Positions 56,131-64,000 of a stretch of DNA of 64,000 nt are shown in pieces. A program made the translations under genes and the position numbers. The notes beneath the pieces were generated by a model, which searched no databases, was not told the DNA's origin, and saw only the letters and a program-made list of their open reading frames with translations. The stretch is from Pseudomonadales bacterium (GTDB lineage Bacteria; Pseudomonadota; Gammaproteobacteria; Pseudomonadales; UBA5862), in the NCBI GenBank assembly GCA_024234215.1, contig JACKOQ010000003.1, positions 62,001 through 126,000 on the forward strand. Reading direction: 5' to 3'. Position 1 is the first letter of the stretch; each line of letters starts with the position of its first letter.

Positions 56131-57687
56131 TCATCGCTGCTGACGCAGCTCCTTCTGGATGTCGCGCACACTGCGCGGCCATGGCTGCTGCGCCCTGACC
56201 TTGGCCGGCAACTTGTCACGCGCCGCCACGGCGGCCGCCCGATCGGCGTAGACCCCCTTGACCACGGTGAACCAAGGCTTGCCATCGCGCCGGGTTTCAT
56301 AGTAGTAGCAATCCTTGCAACCGAGTTCGCGATCGATGTAGTTGCGCACCTTGCTCAGATCCGAAGCGCCGAGCAGTTGCAGGGTGAACCGTTCTGGCGC
56401 CAGTGCGAGCAGTTTTTGATGCTGCTGCGCCACTTCCGGTGTCGCCAGCGTCGCCTTGGGTGCGGGCACAGCGGCCACCGCCTGCTTCGGCGGAGTGGCC
56501 GGTTTGCTCGCCTTGGCAGGCTCCTTGACTGGCGCAGGTTTGGGTTTTTCAACCGCCTTGGGCGGCTCAACTGGCGCTGGAATCACCTTCGGCTTGGGCA
56601 GTGGAGCGGGTACCGGCGCCGGTACCACGGCAGGCTGTTCGCTGGCAATTGGCGTTGACACTGGCGGCATTGAAGGCGGCAGCGTTGTTGGCGCGGGCTG
56701 AGCCTCTGATGACGGTGGCGCCGCAGGGAGCGGCACGACCGGCGCGGCAGGCTCCGTGGGCAGGGCGATGCTGAGCGATTGCTGCTCAGGAGGCGCGGAC
56801 TCACGGTTGCCAAACCAGAGTACCGCCGCCAGCAGCAGACCCACTGCCACGATGGCCAGCAGATGCCAGTTCGGCAGCGAAAAGAGCGCCGCACGGCTTG
56901 GCACGGCCGCAGCAACACTTTCCTTCTGGTCGGGAAAACGCCGCAGCAGGTTGCCCGGCAACCCTTCGGCGTCAGCCCACAGCCGCCGTGCCGTCCGTGA
57001 ATCCTCGATGGCGTCAGCCGATCCACCACTCTGTTGCCGACAGTGCCGCCAGAACTCGAGCGCCTCTTCGAAATCGAGGGGTCGCAGCACTGCCAGTGTC
57101 GGCCAGGCCATGCCTTCGGGCACGTTGCGCCACAGATCGATGCCCGGCAGCGACAGCAGGATCACCGAAATCAGCGGCTGGTTGTCTTCAGGGTTGAACG
57201 CCAACCTGAACAGCAGATGGTAGCTGGCCTCATCGAGTTCATGGGCATCATCGATCACGATCGCCACGGCACTGGCATCCGCTTGGGCTTCTTGCGCGAT
57301 TTGCTGAATCTTCTCCAGCAGGTCAGCCTCATCCGGTTCCAGTCCCGACTCGATACCCAGCGCATCGGCAATTTCGATCAGCAGGTCGATTGATTGCGTC
57401 TGCCCGCTGGCACAGATCGACAACAGGGTCATCTCATTGCCGAACCGCTGCTGCAACTCTCCAGCCAGCGTGGTTTTTCCACTCTGCTCGCTGCCCTCGA
57501 CGATCAGGATGCCATTGCCATAACGGCTCCAGTGCTCCAGTTGGGTCAGCAGTTGTTCCCGACCGGCGCCCGGAAAGAACGGTATCGACGGTGCAGCAAG
57601 CGCCTGCTCCAGCGCAGCATCATCAGTGGCACGCAGCCCAGCCAGGGCCGAGCCCGCTCTTTCGTGACCTGCATCATGTTGTGTCAT
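56131..57687 (-). CDS. damX: DamX-like AAA-domain protein with SPOR domain
   Basis: A 518-residue divisome-associated protein. An N-terminal ATPase-like domain has Walker A EGSEQSGKTTLAGELQ and Walker B AIVIDDAHELD; one membrane helix follows (WHLLAIVAVGLLLAAVLWFG, about residue 285-305), then a long Pro/Ala/Lys-rich linker and a C-terminal SPOR domain (FTLQLLGASDLSKVRNYIDR, GKPWFTVVKGVYADRAAA) that binds denuded septal peptidoglycan. The order aroK-aroB-damX is the classic gammaproteobacterial context. Confidence 0.9.
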   Translation of the reverse strand: MTQHDAGHERAGSALAGLRATDDAALEQALAAPSIPFFPGAGREQLLTQLEHWSRYGNGILIVEGSEQSGKTTLAGELQQRFGNEMTLLSICASGQTQSIDLLIEIADALGIESGLEPDEADLLEKIQQIAQEAQADASAVAIVIDDAHELDEASYHLLFRLAFNPEDNQPLISVILLSLPGIDLWRNVPEGMAWPTLAVLRPLDFEEALEFWRHCRQQSGGSADAIEDSRTARRLWADAEGLPGNLLRRFPDQKESVAAAVPSRAALFSLPNWHLLAIVAVGLLLAAVLWFGNRESAPPEQQSLSIALPTEPAAPVVPLPAAPPSSEAQPAPTTLPPSMPPVSTPIASEQPAVVPAPVPAPLPKPKVIPAPVEPPKAVEKPKPAPVKEPAKASKPATPPKQAVAAVPAPKATLATPEVAQQHQKLLALAPERFTLQLLGASDLSKVRNYIDRELGCKDCYYYETRRDGKPWFTVVKGVYADRAAAVAARDKLPAKVRAQQPWPRSVRDIQKELRQQR

Positions 57688-57749
57688 TCTCGCCGCCTCT
57701 TGAGGTGGATTCTGAAGATTTCATGCCAACCATCGATAATGGAAAGCCA

Positions 57750-58838
57750 TTATATGCTTCCAGCGATGGCAGCGGAAATTGTCTCGCGCAGCAGTCCGAC
57801 TGCCGGATTGGTCAGCAGTTCGGCTGAACCGATGCCACGCATCACCACCACCCGCAGTTTTCCACCCTGTACTTTCTTGTCGATCTGCATGGCTGCCAGC
57901 AGCGCCTCGCTCTGCATGTCCGGTGTCGGATGAGATGGCAGGCCAGCACGCTGCAGCAGCCGCTTGATCCGCCCGACCTCGACCTCGTCCAACATGCCCA
58001 GCCGCCGCGAGAGATCGGCCGCCATCACCAGCCCCATCGCCACCGCCTCGCCATGCAGCCAGCGCCGATAATGTGTCACTGATTCAATGGCGTGGCCAAA
58101 GGTATGTCCCAGATTGAGCAGCGCCCGCTGCCCCTGTTCGGTCTCATCGGCCATCACGATCAGCGCCTTGGCCCGACAGGAGTGCTCGATTGCCCTGGCA
58201 ACGGTATCCGGATCGCGCGCCATCAACTGCTCCATATTGGCTTCGAGCCAGCCGAAGAAATCGGCATCGCCGAGCAGTCCATACTTGATCACTTCGGCCA
58301 GCCCTGCCGAGAATTCGCGCGGCGCGAGCGTGTTCAGGGTATTGGTGTCGATGATGACGGCGCGGGGCTGATGGAAGGCGCCGATCATGTTCTTGCCTTG
58401 CGGGTGGTTGACGCCGGTCTTGCCACCCACCGAGGAGTCCACCTGCGCCAGCAGTGTGGTCGGCACCTGCACAAAATCGACACCGCGCTGATAGCAGGCG
58501 GCAGCGAATCCGGTCAGATCGCCGATCACTCCTCCGCCGAGCGCCAGCAGGGTGGTGCCCCGATCATGGTGCCCCGCAATCAGTCGATCCCAGATCTGCA
58601 TCGCACTCTCGACGGTTTTGTACTGCTCACCATCCGGCAGGATGCACACCTCGGCCCGATGGTTTGCCAGCGTGGCCAAAAGGGACTGGAGATAGAGCGG
58701 CGCAATGCGATCGTTGGTGATGATCAGCACCTTTTCGCCGCGAATCGCCGTCGCAAAGAGCTCAGGCCGCGCCAGCAGGGCCGCGCCGATGTGGATGGGA
58801 TAGGAACGCGCGCCAAGGTCGACAGTGAGTTGCAGCAT
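57750..58838 (-). CDS. aroB: 3-dehydroquinate synthase AroB
   Basis: A 362-residue NAD- and zinc-dependent enzyme of the shikimate pathway. DGEQYKTVESAMQIWDRL, LALGGGVIGDLTGFAAACYQ, QVDSSVGGKTGVNHPQGKN and LLNLGHTFGHAIESVTHY are its signature blocks, including zinc-ligand His residues. It converts DAHP to 3-dehydroquinate. A 225-bp gap, unusual in length for this window, separates it from aroK and holds alternative hairpins. Confidence 0.96.
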   Translation of the reverse strand: MLQLTVDLGARSYPIHIGAALLARPELFATAIRGEKVLIITNDRIAPLYLQSLLATLANHRAEVCILPDGEQYKTVESAMQIWDRLIAGHHDRGTTLLALGGGVIGDLTGFAAACYQRGVDFVQVPTTLLAQVDSSVGGKTGVNHPQGKNMIGAFHQPRAVIIDTNTLNTLAPREFSAGLAEVIKYGLLGDADFFGWLEANMEQLMARDPDTVARAIEHSCRAKALIVMADETEQGQRALLNLGHTFGHAIESVTHYRRWLHGEAVAMGLVMAADLSRRLGMLDEVEVGRIKRLLQRAGLPSHPTPDMQSEALLAAMQIDKKVQGGKLRVVVMRGIGSAELLTNPAVGLLRETISAAIAGSI

Positions 58839-58976
58839 GAATCAGATCCGGGACTTGAGTGCGCAGTCTTCATGTCCAGATGACATGTTCGACGACGATT
58901 CACCAAAACCGCTGAAAGTCCGGCATCGGCCATCCTTCAGCACCAGACCGAATGATAACCCATTGATTTGATTGAT

Positions 58977-59029
58977 GGTGAGCCCTTTGCACCCGGGACC
59001 ACCGATTCGGGCTCACCCGATGCAGGGTG
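58977..59029 (-). other. Alternative hairpins between aroK and aroB
   Basis: A perfect 9-bp inverted repeat GGTGAGCCC/GGGCTCACC (58977-58985 and 59009-59017) shares its right arm with a second hairpin CACCC/GGGTG (59014-59018 and 59025-59029). Only one can form at a time. This could be an attenuator or only a weak terminator. Confidence 0.4.
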
Positions 59030-59063
59030 GGCGTGACTTCACCGACCGCACTCAGGAACGAAA

Positions 59064-59603
59064 TCAGGAGGCTGTCGTGGGATCGTCCCGACCCAGATGT
59101 CGCAGAATCTCCTGTACCACCAGCCGCGGCGTGCGCCGGTCGGTGGTCACCACACAGTCGGCGATCGACAGATAGAGCGGCTCACGCTCGGCAAAGAGCT
59201 GGGCCAGCCTGGCATGGGGATCGGCCTCGCGCAGCAGCGGCCGCTGGCGGTCACGGCGGGTGCGTGCATATTGCTGCTCGACCGAGGCAGCCAGGTAGAC
59301 CACCGTGCCACCCTGTTTCAGCAGCGTGCGATTCTCTTCCTTCAGGATCGCGCCACCGCCGGTCGCCAGCACGATGCCCTGCTCGCAGGTCAGGTCGGCC
59401 AGTACGGCAGTTTCACGTCGACGAAAGCCCGCTTCGCCTTCGACATCGAAAATCCAGGGAATGTCAGCACCACTGCGCGCTTCGATTTCATGGTCCGAAT
59501 CCTTGAACGGCAGACCGAGACGTTCCGCCAGCAGCCGGCCGATGGTGCTCTTGCCCGCCCCCATCGGCCCGATCAGAAATATGTTGCGATCCGCCCTGCT
59601 CAC
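59064..59603 (-). CDS. aroK: Shikimate kinase AroK
   Basis: A 179-residue kinase phosphorylating shikimate. Walker A is [17 protein letters not shown], the shikimate-binding [18 protein letters not shown] and [10 protein letters not shown] follow, and [13 protein letters not shown] is the Gly-rich loop. Start is GTG at 59603, overlapping the pilQ stop (GTGA). Confidence 0.96.
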   Translation of the reverse strand: MSRADRNIFLIGPMGAGKSTIGRLLAERLGLPFKDSDHEIEARSGADIPWIFDVEGEAGFRRRETAVLADLTCEQGIVLATGGGAILKEENRTLLKQGGTVVYLAASVEQQYARTRRDRQRPLLREADPHARLAQLFAEREPLYLSIADCVVTTDRRTPRLVVQEILRHLGRDDPTTAS

Positions 59604-61744
59604 TGGAGGCTGCTTTTGCCCTCGCCATCCAGCCGCGGGGTGATGAAGATCAGCAGCTCCGATTTGATCTTGCCCTTGGAGGTCCGTTTGAACAGGCTGC
59701 CGACATAGGGCACATCCCCCAACAGCGGAGTCTTGGTTTCCGTGAAAGTGTCGTCCTGCGTGTAGATGCCGCCCAGCACCACCGTCTGGCCATTGTCGAC
59801 CAGTACCTGGGTCTTGATGCGGGTGGTGTCGATGCTCGGAATGCCATTGGTCACGGCTCCCGGAACATCCTGATTGACCTGCAGGTCCATGATGATGCGG
59901 TTGTCCGGCGTGATCTGCGGCGTCACCTCCAGCGCCAGCACGGCCGGCTTGAACGAGGTGGAGGTGGCGCCACTGGAGGTGGCCTCCTGATAGGGGATCT
60001 CGGTGCCCTGCTCGATCTTGGCCATCTGCTTGTCGGCGGTCAGCACCTTCGGCTGGGCCAGGGTCTGGCTGTCGCCATTCTCTTCAATCGCGGTCAGGCT
60101 CAGGTTGAGGATGTTGGAGTTGTTGACAAAGCCGAGGTTGAGCGTGGTGGTTCCGGTTTTGGTGACGCCGAGGTTGACGACATCGCCACCGGTCACCGGT
60201 CCAGGGACACCGGCCCTCACGCCAGACCCGCCAATCACCATGTTGTTGCCGTCATTATCGCCATAGCGCCCCCCCCACTGGATGCCGAGATCCTTGCTGA
60301 CATTGGCCCTGGCCTTGACGATGCGCGCTTCGATCAGCACCTGCCGCACCGGCACATCGAGGCGCTTCAGCAGGCTGCGCACCTCGGCCAGCACCTGATC
60401 GGTGTCCTGCACGATCAGCAGGTTGGTGCGCTTGTCGATGCTGGCGGTGCCGCGCGTCGACAGGATGCTGTTCTTGCCGGTCAGCATCGCCAGCAGGTCG
60501 GCCGCCTTGGCGTAGCGCACCTCGATGAAGTCGGTGTGCAGCGGCGCCAGCTCATTGACCTGCTTGTTGGTCTCCAGTTCAAGCTTCTCACGCGCGGCGA
60601 TCTCGGCCGCCGGCGCAACCGTCAGCACGTTGCCGACCAGCCGCTTGTCGAGCCCCTTGGTCTTGAGCACCAGATCGAGCGCCTGATCCCAGGGGACATT
60701 CTTCAGTCGCAGCGTGATGCGACCGGTCACCGTATCGCTCGCCACCAGATTCAGGTTGGTGAAATCGGCGATCAACTGCAATACCGCCCGCACTTCGATG
60801 TCCTGGAAGTTCAGCGACAGCTTTTCGCCGGTGTAGGCGAACTTCTTCTTCTGCTCATCGGCCTGCTCCTGGGCCGTGAGCGGCTTGACGCTGAGGGTGA
60901 ACTCGGTGTCGGCCTGGTAGGCGAGGTAGTCATAGTGACCCGTCGGCGTCACCGTCATCACCGCCTTGCCCGACTCCTCGGTGGCATCGATGCTGGTGAT
61001 CGGCGTGGCAAAGTCGGTGACATCGAACCGCCGCCGCAAGGCTGGCAGCAGTCTGGTGTCGCTGAACTCGACGCGGATCTTGCCACCCTCTTCGCGAACA
61101 TCGACGTTGGCACCGCTGTTCGACAGCGTCACCACCAGCTTGCCCTCACCGCTCTCGCCACGCCGAAAATCGACCTTTTCGACCTGGCTGCCACGTGCTG
61201 GCAACACCGCAGGTCGAGTCACCGCGACTGCGGCAGGCGGGGGTGCAGCCGCCACGGGTACCGCAGTCGGCGCTGCTGCCACTGGGGCAGCCACCGGCGC
61301 AGGCGTAGCGGCCGTCACGGCAGCAGCCTGCTTTTCACCCAGGACCACCCGCAATGTATTGCCATCGACCTGCGTGCTGTAGGGCGCAAGATCGACCAGA
61401 TTGATGATCATGCGGGTGCGGTCCTTGCTCTCCACCACGGTGACGCTGCGGGCATTGCGGTGGTCGAGCGAATAGCTCTTTTTGCCCAGCGCACTCTTCA
61501 CCCCGACCAGGTCGATGGCGATGCGTGCCGGCTGTTCGATGCTGTAGCTTTGAGGCTGGGGCGGAGCGCCGTCGAAATCGAGCCTGATCTCGAAACGGTC
61601 ATTCGGCAGGGATGCAAACTCGACCCCCTGCAGTGCCGCCCCCTGGACGCCCAATGCAAACAGCAGCCCCCACAGCGCAACGAACCGCGACGCGATCCAG
61701 CGGCCATCTTGCAATGCTTTTTTTGTTGCCCGCATCAACGTCAT
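59600..61744 (-). CDS. pilQ: Type IV pilus secretin PilQ
   Basis: A 714-residue outer-membrane secretin through which the pilus exits. A signal sequence ([17 protein letters not shown]) is followed by two AMIN domains (about 40-130 and 195-290), a Pro/Ala/Val-rich linker, an STN/N0 domain ([20 protein letters not shown]), an N1 domain and the secretin pore ([37 protein letters not shown]). ATG 61744 has GGAG ten bases upstream; ATG 61759 is an alternative. Last of the pilMNOPQ genes, coupled to aroK. Confidence 0.95.
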   Translation of the reverse strand: MTLMRATKKALQDGRWIASRFVALWGLLFALGVQGAALQGVEFASLPNDRFEIRLDFDGAPPQPQSYSIEQPARIAIDLVGVKSALGKKSYSLDHRNARSVTVVESKDRTRMIINLVDLAPYSTQVDGNTLRVVLGEKQAAAVTAATPAPVAAPVAAAPTAVPVAAAPPPAAVAVTRPAVLPARGSQVEKVDFRRGESGEGKLVVTLSNSGANVDVREEGGKIRVEFSDTRLLPALRRRFDVTDFATPITSIDATEESGKAVMTVTPTGHYDYLAYQADTEFTLSVKPLTAQEQADEQKKKFAYTGEKLSLNFQDIEVRAVLQLIADFTNLNLVASDTVTGRITLRLKNVPWDQALDLVLKTKGLDKRLVGNVLTVAPAAEIAAREKLELETNKQVNELAPLHTDFIEVRYAKAADLLAMLTGKNSILSTRGTASIDKRTNLLIVQDTDQVLAEVRSLLKRLDVPVRQVLIEARIVKARANVSKDLGIQWGGRYGDNDGNNMVIGGSGVRAGVPGPVTGGDVVNLGVTKTGTTTLNLGFVNNSNILNLSLTAIEENGDSQTLAQPKVLTADKQMAKIEQGTEIPYQEATSSGATSTSFKPAVLALEVTPQITPDNRIIMDLQVNQDVPGAVTNGIPSIDTTRIKTQVLVDNGQTVVLGGIYTQDDTFTETKTPLLGDVPYVGSLFKRTSKGKIKSELLIFITPRLDGEGKSSLQ

Positions 61745-61779
61745 GAATCTTCTCTCCATCAATATCCAATCGGGGCCGA

Positions 61780-62307
61780 CTATTCCTTCATGTCCAGGGT
61801 GCGTGGACGCTCCACCCAGCCACCCTGTCCATCCGGAACGATCTCGACCACATCAATCTTGTTCTCGTGAACCGCCACCACACGACCATGATTGCGCCCC
61901 AGATGGTTGCCCTGGGTCACCCGGTGTATGCCGCCACTGCCATCACTCAACAGCGCCCAGATCTGGTCGGTTTTGGCAATGGTGCCCACCATCACCAAGG
62001 CATCGATGTTGAAGCCTTCAAGGAATTCCTTGGCTCGATTGGTGTCTGGCGCCACCTTCTCTCCCTCCATCCGGCGCTGGATGGCCTGGATTTCGATCGG
62101 TCGATCAAAGGGGCTGCGCATTCCCGCCGCCGAGTAGGCAAAGGATTCATAAGGCTTGAATTTCGGCAGTGGTTCGATCGTCCCCTTGGGCTTGGCCCTG
62201 ACCTCTTCCACATAGGCCTTCAGATCGGCAAACGGATCTTCCTGACCACAGCCCTGCAACAGGAGGCACAGCAATACCAATCCCCATCTCGTCGATGCCC
62301 GAATCAT
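61780..62307 (-). CDS. pilP: Type IV pilus assembly lipoprotein PilP
   Basis: A 175-residue inner-membrane lipoprotein with lipobox LLQGC, then a beta-domain (FNIDALVMVGTIAKTDQIWA, VTQGNHLGRNHGRVVAVHEN). It links PilNO to the PilQ secretin. It overlaps pilO by 4 bp. Confidence 0.94.
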   Translation of the reverse strand: MIRASTRWGLVLLCLLLQGCGQEDPFADLKAYVEEVRAKPKGTIEPLPKFKPYESFAYSAAGMRSPFDRPIEIQAIQRRMEGEKVAPDTNRAKEFLEGFNIDALVMVGTIAKTDQIWALLSDGSGGIHRVTQGNHLGRNHGRVVAVHENKIDVVEIVPDGQGGWVERPRTLDMKE

Positions 62308-62933
62308 TGTGCTGCCCCATCCTTGTAACGATAGGTCTTGGCGATGATACGCGCCGTCAACAGACCGGAATTGCTGTCGGGTCTGAGGCTGAAATCATGC
62401 AGAGTCACGATGCGCGGCAATGCGGCCACACCACTGACGAAGCTGCCCAGATCGTGATAGCTGCCGGTGACAACGATCTCGATCGGCAGTTCGATGTAGA
62501 TTTCTCGCTTGACCTCGGGCAGCAGGCGAATACTCTGGAACTCCAGTCCGGAACCGAGCCCGGTGTGGGTGATGTCCTCGAGCAGCCCAGGCACCTCGGT
62601 ATCCTTGGGCAACTGCTGAAGCAGGGTCCCGAATGACTCCTCCATCTCCTTCATCTGCTGGCGGTACTGTTCGAGGTTGGCGGCCTGAAACGACTTGGCC
62701 GAGAAGCTCTCCTTCAACTGCTGCTCCTGGCGCGCCGCAGTCTCCAGCTCAAGCTCCATCTCCTTGAGATAGAACCAGTATCCTGATCCAAGCAGTGCTG
62801 CAAACAGCAGCAGCGCCAGAAGGACCTTGATCGGCATCGGCCAGGAGCCGATGTTGTCGAGATCGAGGTCGTTCAGATCGATCTTGCTGAAATCGATCTT
62901 TCCAAGGTTTTTGATTCGATCAAGAATGGCCAC
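62304..62933 (-). CDS. pilO: Type IV pilus assembly protein PilO
   Basis: A 209-residue single-pass inner-membrane protein. One helix (PIKVLLALLLFAALLGSGYW) is followed by a coiled-coil (LELETAARQEQQLKESF) and a ferredoxin-like domain. It heterodimerises with PilN and aligns the assembly complex. 8 bp separate it from pilN. Confidence 0.94.
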   Translation of the reverse strand: MAILDRIKNLGKIDFSKIDLNDLDLDNIGSWPMPIKVLLALLLFAALLGSGYWFYLKEMELELETAARQEQQLKESFSAKSFQAANLEQYRQQMKEMEESFGTLLQQLPKDTEVPGLLEDITHTGLGSGLEFQSIRLLPEVKREIYIELPIEIVVTGSYHDLGSFVSGVAALPRIVTLHDFSLRPDSNSGLLTARIIAKTYRYKDGAAQ

Positions 62934-62941
62934 GAAACACC

Positions 62942-63507
62942 CTATTGCTTCTTCGCTTCGCCAGCGTCTGGATTCTTCTGCTGCACAAGCAGGTTGAAGC
63001 TGTTGGCCTGTTCACCGAATTCGGGAAATGCCTTGACGCCAAGCAGATTCGGATTGGCAAACCACTCGGAACGGTCGAAGTTGCGCATCAACGCCGAGAC
63101 CCGATTGTTCGACTTGGCAACACCCTGAATGGTGATCTGCTCACCCTGTTTATCGAGCGAAGTGTAGTAGACGCCATCAGGCAATGTTCTGACCAATTCA
63201 TCGACCAGCCGCACGATCACCGGCCGGTTGCCCTGCAGCGACTGGATCACTTTCATCCGGTCGATCAGCTCGTCCCGGCGTTTTCTCAACCCCAGAATCT
63301 CCTTGATCTGCGCATCGAGCTGCGCGATCTCACGCTGCATGAACTGATTGCGCGCCTGCTGATTCTCGATCTCTCCCTGGATGTAGCGACTGCCCCCCAG
63401 CACCAGCAGCACCGCGACCAGCGCGGTCACGGTCAGCGCGATCATATAGCGTTTTTTACGCTCGGCACGCAGCGCTTCCCGCCATGGCAACAGGTTGATC
63501 TTGGCCA

Positions 63508-63508
<1 letters not shown>
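62942..63508 (-). CDS. pilN: Type IV pilus assembly protein PilN
   Basis: A 188-residue inner-membrane protein. The N-terminal AKINLLPWREALRAERKKR binds PilM in a conserved groove (NLLPWR), then a helix (IALTVTALVAVLLVLGGSRY), coiled-coil and periplasmic domain follow. The start overlaps the pilM stop by one base. Confidence 0.95.

Positions 63509-64000
<492 letters not shown>

Noticed and set aside
60536..61870. 444-codon plus-strand frame opposite pilQ
   Set aside because: Antisense shadow of the AMIN and STN coding region.

Overview
The window is GC-rich chromosomal DNA of a free-living Gram-negative bacterium, almost certainly a gammaproteobacterium. The evidence is gene order: pilM-N-O-P-Q-aroK-aroB-damX, gacS divergent from cysM-rlmD-relA, ftsK-lolA-rarA, and nagZ next to a hypoxanthine phosphoribosyltransferase are all classic gammaproteobacterial neighbourhoods. 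I cannot fix the family or genus from sequence alone. I see no insertion sequence, prophage, CRISPR array, tRNA or rRNA. Genes are tightly packed, with many ATGA or GTGA stop/start overlaps, and only one gene-free stretch exceeds 300 bases (44215-44560).

Layout. 1-2647: a cut TraT-like lipoprotein, an NnrU-type membrane protein and an acyl-CoA synthetase, all minus strand. 2944-5322: a MoxR AAA+ ATPase and its CoxE-like vWA partner. 5331-9487: a PilZ-like orphan, a TlpA-like lipoprotein, RNase HII and a YbaK-HDOD fusion. 9608-20738: an 11-kb codirectional amide/urea locus (fmdA, fmdB, urtABCDE, then a hybrid histidine kinase fused to an NCS1 permease, then a LuxR-type response regulator). 20951-28348: relA, rlmD and cysM, divergent from gacS/barA. 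28380-33946: rarA, lolA, ftsK and two thioesterases. 33996-41674: a surface-glycan cluster transcribed in two directions from a shared 90-bp promoter region (polysaccharide deacetylase, three GT4 enzymes, one GT9 heptosyltransferase-like enzyme, asparagine synthetase, sulfotransferase). 41722-46937: a lipase-like lipoprotein, an OmpA-type protein with clear promoter and terminator, and a pair of acyl-CoA dehydrogenases that looks like a heteromeric enzyme. 46983-55921: hda, a CDP-alcohol phosphatidyltransferase, a DUF2066 protein, moaA, hpt, nagZ, a signal-less YkuD protein, an outer-membrane barrel with a lipoprotein-sorting-like partner, RNase T and a ComEA-type protein. 56131-64000: damX, aroB, aroK and pilQPONM (pilM cut by the window end).

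How it fits together. The most distinctive system is the amide/urea locus. An ABC importer of the UrtABCDE/FmdDEF type would feed an FmdA formamidase, and the same transcription unit appears to encode its own sensor: a kinase whose input module is a whole NCS1-type transporter followed by a nine-cysteine cluster, plus a response regulator. A 33-bp imperfect palindrome lies 34 bp upstream of fmdA and is a candidate operator; a 13-bp stem-loop behind urtA could set the excess of binding protein. The nagZ-YkuD pair suggests cytoplasmic peptidoglycan recycling, and the acyl-CoA synthetase, thioesterases and paired dehydrogenases point to catabolism of fatty, branched or cyclic acids.
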